Origin: Ovis canadensis
Taxonomy: Eukaryota > Chordata > Mammalia > Artiodactyla > Bovidae
Assembly: GCF_042477335.2 (NCBI RefSeq)
Contig: NC_091727.1
Coordinates: forward strand, 120,621,501-120,685,500
Direction of reading: 5' to 3'
Length of the DNA: 64,000 nucleotides
The notes below the pieces were generated by a model, which saw nothing but the letters and a program-made list of their open reading frames with translations, ran no database searches and had not been told where the DNA came from. Both the position numbers and the translations under genes were made by a program. Within the stretch, counting starts at the first letter, position 1, and every line of letters starts with the position of its first letter. Below are positions 57,302-64,000 of this stretch, piece after piece.

Positions 57302-58518
57302 CCAGGATCCACATGCCATCTGCACTGGACAGAAGGTCACTAGGCCTGCCTCCGCCCCTGATGGCAGCGGAACTCCAGTTGTCCAGGATGGTCTCTGCCT
57401 GGGCCACACAGAGGCCCAGAGAGAGGCTTCTGGGGCTCTGGGCCCACCCAGGCCCATCCTGCTCTGGCTCCTGGGGGAAAGGGGCCTGTGGGCCAATGTC
57501 TGCAGCCCCGCACTGGGTTCCTTCAGAGCAGCTTCCTCTGGTCCCGCCCAGACATGGTGGCTACCAGGGTCCATGGAGACTCCACTTCCTGTACCCCACA
57601 GGGCAGGCACCCTGGCCATGCCCCTTGTCCTGGTGGCGTCCCTGGAGCTTTCTCGGCTCCACCCAGCCCTGGGGCCTGCTTCTCACACCTCCCTGGCAGA
57701 GGGAGGTGCACTTCCCAGGGGCCACTGTCCCTTGTCCCTTCAATCCCTTATAGTCCTCCCCAGGAAGGGACAGTACAGGGTTCGTGTATTTGGCAGATCC
57801 CTTGTCCTGTTGATGGCAGCACTGCTCCAGAAATGGCCACCTGCCCTTCCCCTTCCCTCACCCTAAGATGTCTCTCTTAGCCCTTTACTGAAGAAAAAAA
57901 GAAACACCAAGCCCTGTCCAACCTGGCCAAAGACAGATGTCTCAACATCATGGCCACTTCAGAGGGGCACTCCTCAAAGTCTGTCGCTCCAGTCTGTGGG
58001 GCCTGGTCTCCGTGGGGTCCTTTCAGTCAGCCCTCATCACAAAAGAGCGAAGACTCCCCATGCAGGTACCCAGCACTGGACCTGCAGCACTGTCTTTAGC
58101 ACCTACATCTGCCTAAGACTTCGGGAAACATCCTGAGTGTGGGCACACAGATCGAGTCACACCTGGCCAGTGGCTGGAGAGCCCCATTCTCATGGGTCAC
58201 AGAGGGACACAAAGGATGTTGGCCCGGTGGCACTGGTCAGGGGTCAACAGTGACGTTGAGTTACTGTGGTGTGATGATAGGTGCCCACTAAGGACCTGGC
58301 TCTTATACAAGAGCCCCGGGGTATTCAGGCATGGATGGTGGCACACATGGGTCAGTCCAGAGTGGCCATGGGTGCTGCCCCAGAGACCCCAGAGCAGGTC
58401 AGTTTTCCTACAACACCCAAAGTAAGTAAGGCCAGGGATGGGAGCCACCCAAGGAAGGGTGTGTGTCTATGGTTATGGTTGGTAGGCCCCTGGCAACTCA
58501 GTGTGATTTACACTTGGA

Positions 58519-58547
58519 TGTGTGTGTTGTGTGTGTGTGTGTGTGTG
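58519..58547. repeat. (TG)n microsatellite between short direct repeats
   Basis: TG-rich run flanked by two copies of a 39-bp sequence (58477-58515 and 58555-58593) beginning GGTTGGTAGGC and ending TTTACACTT. Confidence 0.9.
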
Positions 58548-60625
58548 CACTTGTGGTTGGTAGGCTCCTGCCAACTTAGTGTGGTTTACACTTCAAGTGG
58601 CTAGGAGCCAATGGGGACACACCTTGGTTTCTTTCAGCTGTCCTGGGGTATGTAGAGTAGGCACAAGCTCCTGCCCTTAAGTCCCCTCTCAACACCTGCC
58701 TCGTTGGGTACAGGGCAGGGGCTGCCATTGGAGGCACTGCCACCACCCCCTGTACCCACGCACACTGGCTGAAGGAACACACTCTGGATGCCAAGTGCTC
58801 CAGCTGGGAGGCTGTGGAAAGTGACTGGAGCTCTGGTCCACCACCGCCTCCAGAAGCACCTTGCATCTTCCTGTTTGATCGAACCGGCATGACATGACAT
58901 GAGCAGGTTCTCTCCTTTTCCCTCAATTTTCTCTGAGCATGTCTTCCTCTCTTTCTGTAACTATGAATGTCCTGCGCTTCTGGGTATTGGCCAAACTCTC
59001 AAGCTGAGAGGAAAGCTCAAAAGAGCCCCATCATGTTGGGTGGAGGTCTTCCGCAGCAAAGGTGAGCCTGGCTCAGGGTTGTTTTCTCTATTCCGACTGC
59101 AGCCTGTGCAGACGCAGACATGCAGCTGTCTGCCTGCAGCCTTTATTGCCCACAGATGGGATCCATGCCACGCAGGACGGGCAACTTCACATATTGAGAG
59201 GCCTTTTCCTTTCCAGCACATGCAACTGGACAGGAGTTGTATGGCGACCCAAACCTGAGGGGTCCAATGCCTCCTGGTTCCCAGAGCAGAGCGCAGAGAG
59301 TATATGTATTCCATCCCTGTCCCTGGGCTGCCCTACAGGACAGCCAAGTGGGGTCGGGTGCAGGGGAGGGAAGGGAGAGTCGGTGGTCACAGCTGAACGC
59401 TCCTTTTGCAGGTGGCATGGCTGCTTCTTTCCTCCTGCCTAGAGACTAGAACCTAGTCCAAGGAGCTGACTCAACACCCAAATCTTCCCATGAAGGGCCC
59501 TTGGAATGGCCAAATGGGTTCCTCTTGAAGGCAGACGTGCCCCAAAAATGTCACTCTGCCCTTTCTGGGACCCTGCCTCTGCCCTTTCCTAACCACAAAA
59601 TGTCAGCCAGGCTGCCGACCAGTGTCTGACACGTTGCTAAATCATGGTGCCACACCCTCACCAGCCCGCCTGGAGAGGCCTGCAAATATGCTGAGCCACA
59701 GCAGGAGGCATCCTCCTCATGGCAAGACTGTTTCAAGAGGAGACAAGAGGAAGAAGGAAGAAACAGAGATGGAAAGAAAACACCTCCAGTTGCTGGTGAC
59801 GCGTACACACACCCAGGCCACATTTCCACACTGAGGAAGGGAAGTACATCTCCTAGAGGCTTCACACTTTCACATTCCTCGCTTTGTCCAGAGGCAGACT
59901 TGGGGAGCACAAGGAGATAGACCTACAGTGGGCTGCCTCGATGGGCATGCCACCACCACCACCCCCCCGACCAATGTTCCAAACCTCCATGCCACCCAGC
60001 CGGGACGCACCTTCTTAATAATCCTGCAAGAGTGGATTCCCAAGGCATACCTTGCTTGGCAGAGGGCCACAGTGGAAAGACTGGGCCTAAGAGTCATCAG
60101 GAGAGGATGCAACGAATAGGTGTAAAGGGCTCTACTCAAAGCAACAGAGGCCCAAAGCTCAAGAGGCCTGGCTCTCCTTAAAGGATCTCCAACCCCGACC
60201 CCTATGTCGGGCTGGGCTGGGACTGCTGCTGCTTGTGAGTGAGCACAGTGAACACGTCCCAGCCGGCTGGCTTCATGGAGGCTGGAGCTCAAACCAAGTC
60301 CTGGTACAGCTACCAGAGGCCCAGGCCCAATCCTTTTCCACTCCCCCCAGGCCCGCAGGATGCTGACTGCAACTTCTATGTACCCATCGCCTAGGGTAAT
60401 GCTACACAGATGATCTAGATGCTCACCCATGTGTCTCCTTCTTCCAGCTCCTCAATCAGGCCCTGACTCAAGAGCCTTTTCAATTGTGGCTGAGAATTTT
60501 GGCACAGTACACCGGTGTCCCCATGCCACAGCCCTACCTACAGTCCCTCCTTGAGGCTTGCTGAACCAGCATCACTGACTTTCTCCTATGATGAAACAGA
60601 TTATTTTGGAAGAGGGTAGGGAAGT

Positions 60626-60859
60626 ACTCTTGCCTGGAAAATCCCATGGATGGTAGGCTGTAGTCCATGGAGTCGCTAAGAGTTGGACAGGACTGAGCGA
60701 CTTCACTTTCACTTTTCACTTTCATGCACTGGAGAAGGAAATGGCAGCCCACTCCAGTGTTCTTGCCTGGAGAATCCCAGGGACGGGGGAGCCTGGTGGG
60801 CTGCCATCTATGGGGTCGCACAGAGTTGGACATGACTGAAGTGATTTAGCAGCAGCAGC
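60626..60859 (+). mobile_element. BovA2 dimer SINE, 5' shortened
   Basis: Part of one BovA body, the TTTTCACTTTCATGCACTGG linker, a full second body and an AGC-repeat tail. AGGGAAGT occurs at 60618-60625 and 60860-60867. Confidence 0.9.
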
Positions 60860-60867
60860 AGGGAAGT

Positions 60868-62820
60868 GAACAAAGAGCACTCACTCACCCAACACTAGCA
60901 CCCAGAGATGACTGATGTACCGATTTCCCTCCTCATCCTCTCCTTCACTCTGACTCCTCTGCAATGAAAAGAGCCACACGCCCTTCACTCAGTGTGGGAC
61001 CAACCTGGTGCAGCTTATTAACAAGGGGCCCTGCATACACCCCTGTCCAGGCAACCTCGAGAGTATCTTTGGTTACTATTCATACCAGCACCCTGGGTCA
61101 ACCAAAACTTCTGAATAAAGCACAAGTGTGAAAAGCCATCTCCACCCATCCTTCGGAAATTGCACAGGTGCCATCCCAGGCCATGAGACAGAAGCAGTTC
61201 ATACAGAAAGAAGCATGTTGGGTGAAACCCTTGATGGTACCTTCCCCCACAGTCTCTTTTCAGTGGGAACCACAGCTACTGCCATGGCATTTACAGGCGC
61301 TCTCAGCTCTGCACCCATGGGACTATGCTGGGATACCAACAGACATCTTGCGTGAGTCCTCCACAAGTGACCAGCAGCTCCTATGAGACACAGGTATATG
61401 GGCACTGACACATTTCCTGTCTTGCTGTACACAGATCCATCATATTGACTTTTCGGGGATAAGGGCGTGTGCTCTGGGATGTGGCCAAGTGATCATTCAC
61501 CCTTGTGTTCTCCTCTGGGCAGATGCTGATGCTAGAAAATGAATCCGGTCACCCACAGTGGCACTCCAGCAACCACGATTCTGTGGCTCATCCCTTGTAG
61601 CCAGTTCTGTGAAAGACAGAAGATGGGAGAAAGGAACAAGAAGGGAGCCCCCCTCATCCAAAGGGAAGGGACACGTGAAATACCCCGTGCTCCTACCGCC
61701 AAGCACAAACAAGGGCACCTGACCCTGGGCAAGTGTCAGAAAAGAAATGGAGGGGACCAACCAGCACAGGATGCAGCCTCTGCACACACATGCCCAGGCC
61801 AGAGGAACCTATAATGCTGTGAGAACAGACATACACAAGAGGGTACACATCACTACATGAGCCTGCTACAGCCTGAGAGCAGGCAAAATGAATGCAGCCC
61901 TCTGCGTTCCCTTGCTTTAACCTACATTCAACCCCGGAAGCACACACACAGCAAAGTTACATGTGTTTCCCCACTGCAGGGTGGGTTGGGGGGGATGTTT
62001 GGAAGGCAGAGGGACAACTTGGAAGCAGCCATCGGGCAAAGGTGAGGGCCTTGGCTTTGACCGCCAGAAATTTCTATCCATGGTGGCACCGCTGAGGTGG
62101 TTACCCAGAACATAGGAGAAGGGACATTATATGTACATGCTATCTAAGTGTACATATGTATGTTTACATGTGACATACATATAACATGCTCACATGTACA
62201 TGCTATCTAAGTGTACACATGTTTATATACGACATACATATAACACACTCACATCTGGGTTCATTTGTATGTACGAATGGAGGAAGGAACAAGTGAAGGA
62301 ACTGACCAACAAGTGGGGGGTTTGAAGCTAGAGCACTAACAGACTCCCATGGAGAGCTCCCCAAAAGGGTCTGCTGAACAACTGGCCCTCATCAAGGACC
62401 AAATTTCTGTGTGGATGGCAGGAGCCACTGGGATCTACGCCTGTCCCATGAACTCCAATCCACCAACGCCCCCCACCAACCCTGCAAAGTGACTGCCTGG
62501 AGACCCCTGGAGGGGAGCAATCTATGACAGTTCCCTGGGTCCCTGTCAGTTTCTCCAGCTGCCATAGTGGTCTAGACCCTCTCTTGGGCCTGCTCCTAAG
62601 TCTGTAAGCCACATGAGGTAGCTGGATGAGAATAGTAGAGAGGCAATCAAGTAGCAAAGAGGACAAACTCAGGTCCTTGTGCCACCTCCAGCTCTGAATC
62701 AGTGTCCTGGGAGAGCTAGGATTCTACCCGAGATGACACAGATGGATGCACCTCCCCAAGGGTGCAGAAACAGGGTCCTGGTTGCAAGGAAACAGCGCAG
62801 GGGTGTGTGTGGAAGGACAT
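60868..62820. other. Unassigned region
   Basis: No transposon or gene recognised in about 2 kb. A degenerate tandem duplication lies at 62131-62252. Confidence 0.4.
62131..62252. repeat. Two-copy degenerate tandem repeat, about 60 bp
   Basis: Copies at 62131-62193 and 62194-62252 both start ATGTACATGCTATCTAAGTG and end CTCAC. Copy 2 is 4 bp shorter. Confidence 0.85.
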
Positions 62821-63454
62821 GAGGACTCAAAATCTCCTAGAGGGCTGTGGAGATGGACACACAGATGGACAGCTTCCTTTGGATGTCCTTATCAGCACAT
62901 TTCTCCTGCCAAGGTGAAGCCCCAAAGGAGGAGATACTGCTTCCCCCAACACACCAGGGGGGCCAACACAGCTTGGCACGCTTGGAAGGCTCCTGCACTT
63001 CCATTGGCTTTTTTGACCTACAAGGGTGGAGGCAGAGGGCATGCTGGAGAGGGTGGTTGGCATTTCTGGAGCAACAGTGCCATCGAGCAGATGCTTCCAG
63101 CCCCTGCCTGTGGATCCCACTGGGGAAGGCCTATGAGGGGAGGAAGGGAAAGTTTGGAGCACTCAGAAGATTCTGGGCGAATCTGGCCGGCCACCTCTCC
63201 ATAGCAGGTGCAGAAGGGACAGGCAATGATGTTCTGGGACGGGGCTCGCCCACCAAAGAGCTCCTGGCTGCCAGGCCCTCGGGGGCGTGGCCTCGGCAGC
63301 TGCCATATTCAGGAACAAGGAGCTGAAGCTCCTGCCCCAGGGCCTCTGGCTAGGGGATCCTTGCCCTTCCTGCAGGAAGGCTACTTTGATAGCTTTAAAA
63401 GGTCTCAGGTTACTGAAGTAACCCTGCCTTTGCTCCACCTTAGCATTAAGTATA

Positions 63455-63733
63455 GGAGAAGGCAATGGCGACCCACTCCAGTACTCTTGCCTGGAGACTC
63501 CCATGGATGGAGGAGCCTGGGTGTCTGCAGTCCATGGGGTTGCTAGGAGTCGGACACAACTGAGCGACTTCACTTTCACTTTTCACTTTCATGCACTGGA
63601 GAAGGAAATGGCAACCCACTCCAGTGTTCTTGCCTGGAGAATCCCAGGAACAGGGGAGCCTGGTGGGTTGCCGTCTATGGGGTCGCACAGAGTGGGACAC
63701 GACTGAAGCAACTTAGCAGCAGCAGCAGCAGCA
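63455..63733 (+). mobile_element. BovA2 dimer SINE
   Basis: Two bodies and an AGC-repeat tail, with an exact 12-bp duplication GCATTAAGTATA at 63443-63454 and 63734-63745. Confidence 0.94.
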
Positions 63734-63745
63734 GCATTAAGTATA

Positions 63746-63944
63746 AACTCGAGTAAAACACTTCAGAAACTCATCTTTGTATAAAACACAGGAGTAAAAC
63801 ACAACACCTGGGAGTTCTGTTCCATACCTATCAGATGTGTGAAATCGGCTCAAGTAAAATAATAGCCTTTTCTGGGCTTTGAGTCTAAACTGAGTTCAGA
63901 ACTTACAAATAACTTGATATTTGAATTGCACAAGCAGAACTCTT
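63746..63944 (-). pseudogene. Exon-like block 2, unit D (broken)
   Basis: Aligned with unit A it keeps the CLC/SN and LFVSS segments and SKPRKGYYFT, but then meets a TGA, and a deletion follows near SQV. The downstream end is replaced by the SINE. Confidence 0.45.
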
Positions 63945-64000
63945 CTGATCATTTTGATGAACAACCACAGTGACTACGTGGGAACCATGTTTTGCTGCTT

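Larger units (their letters stand above)
56226..60617. other. GC-rich, non-repetitive region, unassigned
   Basis: No transposon is visible in 4.4 kb except a TG microsatellite. Many open frames of 60-190 codons overlap on both strands, which GC-rich DNA gives by chance. The most protein-like is 57038-57301 (plus). A weak echo of the array GC module (GATGGCAGCACTGCTCCAG) occurs near 57811. CpG is not enriched as in the 37 kb island. Confidence 0.4.
62821..64000 (-). repeat. Low-copy family, right-edge copy (unit D)
   Basis: In minus-strand order: block 2 (63944-63746), then GC-rich module (63.36-62.82), then an abrupt end with no AT spacer. It runs off the window to the right, so more copies may follow. 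Confidence 0.7.

Noticed and set aside
57241..57880. Overlapping frames of 110-190 codons as genes
   Set aside because: Several overlap in different frames of both strands with similar lengths, as expected when GC-rich DNA lacks stop codons.
38735..64000. The repeated units as centromeric satellite or a CRISPR-like array
   Set aside because: Units are about 1.9 kb, few, inverted and internally structured, in mammalian DNA. They match no satellite layout and have no short repeat-spacer pattern.
27590..64000. Assigning the unit to a known Y-linked family such as TSPY, HSFY or PRAME
   Set aside because: None of the block translations matched what I know of those proteins. Naming it would be a guess.

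Overview
This is mammalian nuclear DNA from a ruminant, most likely a bovid such as cattle. The evidence is BovB (RTE) LINEs on both strands, many BovA/Bov-tA SINEs (tRNA-like heads, tails ending near GACTGAGCGACT) and ruminant-type L1. I recognise no intact cellular protein-coding gene. The long open frames are L1 ORF2 or BovB reverse transcriptase remnants, or chance frames in GC-rich DNA. Family names for repeats are assigned from memory of consensus features, not from a database search.

Left part (1-27.6 kb): AT-rich intergenic sequence holding ancient L2, MIR, MER5-like and LTR remnants, layered with BovB, SINEs, an internally deleted pogo/Tigger-like DNA transposon (9.3-10.1 kb), and two nearly identical 3' pieces of a young L1 (19.1-21.2 and 23.4-24.1 kb).

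From 27.6 kb a low-copy family appears that I cannot match to a known gene. Its unit, about 1.9 kb without insertions, runs: GC-rich module, AT-rich spacer, exon-like block 1 of 107-119 bp between AG and GT, exon-like block 2 of about 190-245 bp. One dispersed copy lies on the minus strand at 27.6-29.9 kb. A plus-strand tandem array occupies 39.2-44.05 kb and a minus-strand array occupies 55.9-47.2 kb. Both arrays start, at their outer ends, with the same extra GC-rich block (38.7-39.2 and 55.9-56.2 kb), so 38.7-56.2 kb is a degenerate inverted repeat with a spacer of about 3.2 kb. A further minus-strand copy enters from the right edge (62.8-64 kb).

A CpG island without a recognised gene (37.3-38.2 kb) lies just outside the left arm. 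The right arm carries two solo LTRs, each with its own target-site duplication, and a third LTR truncated at a deletion junction. Exon-like block 2 keeps a related reading frame in several copies and weakly resembles the C-terminal half of a CUB domain. Block 1 keeps splice-like borders but not one frame. The array may therefore be an ampliconic gene family, a noncoding RNA family or a decayed pseudogene cluster. A sex-chromosome ampliconic location is a guess from architecture only.

The region 56.2-62.8 kb is GC-rich, mostly non-repetitive and unassigned.
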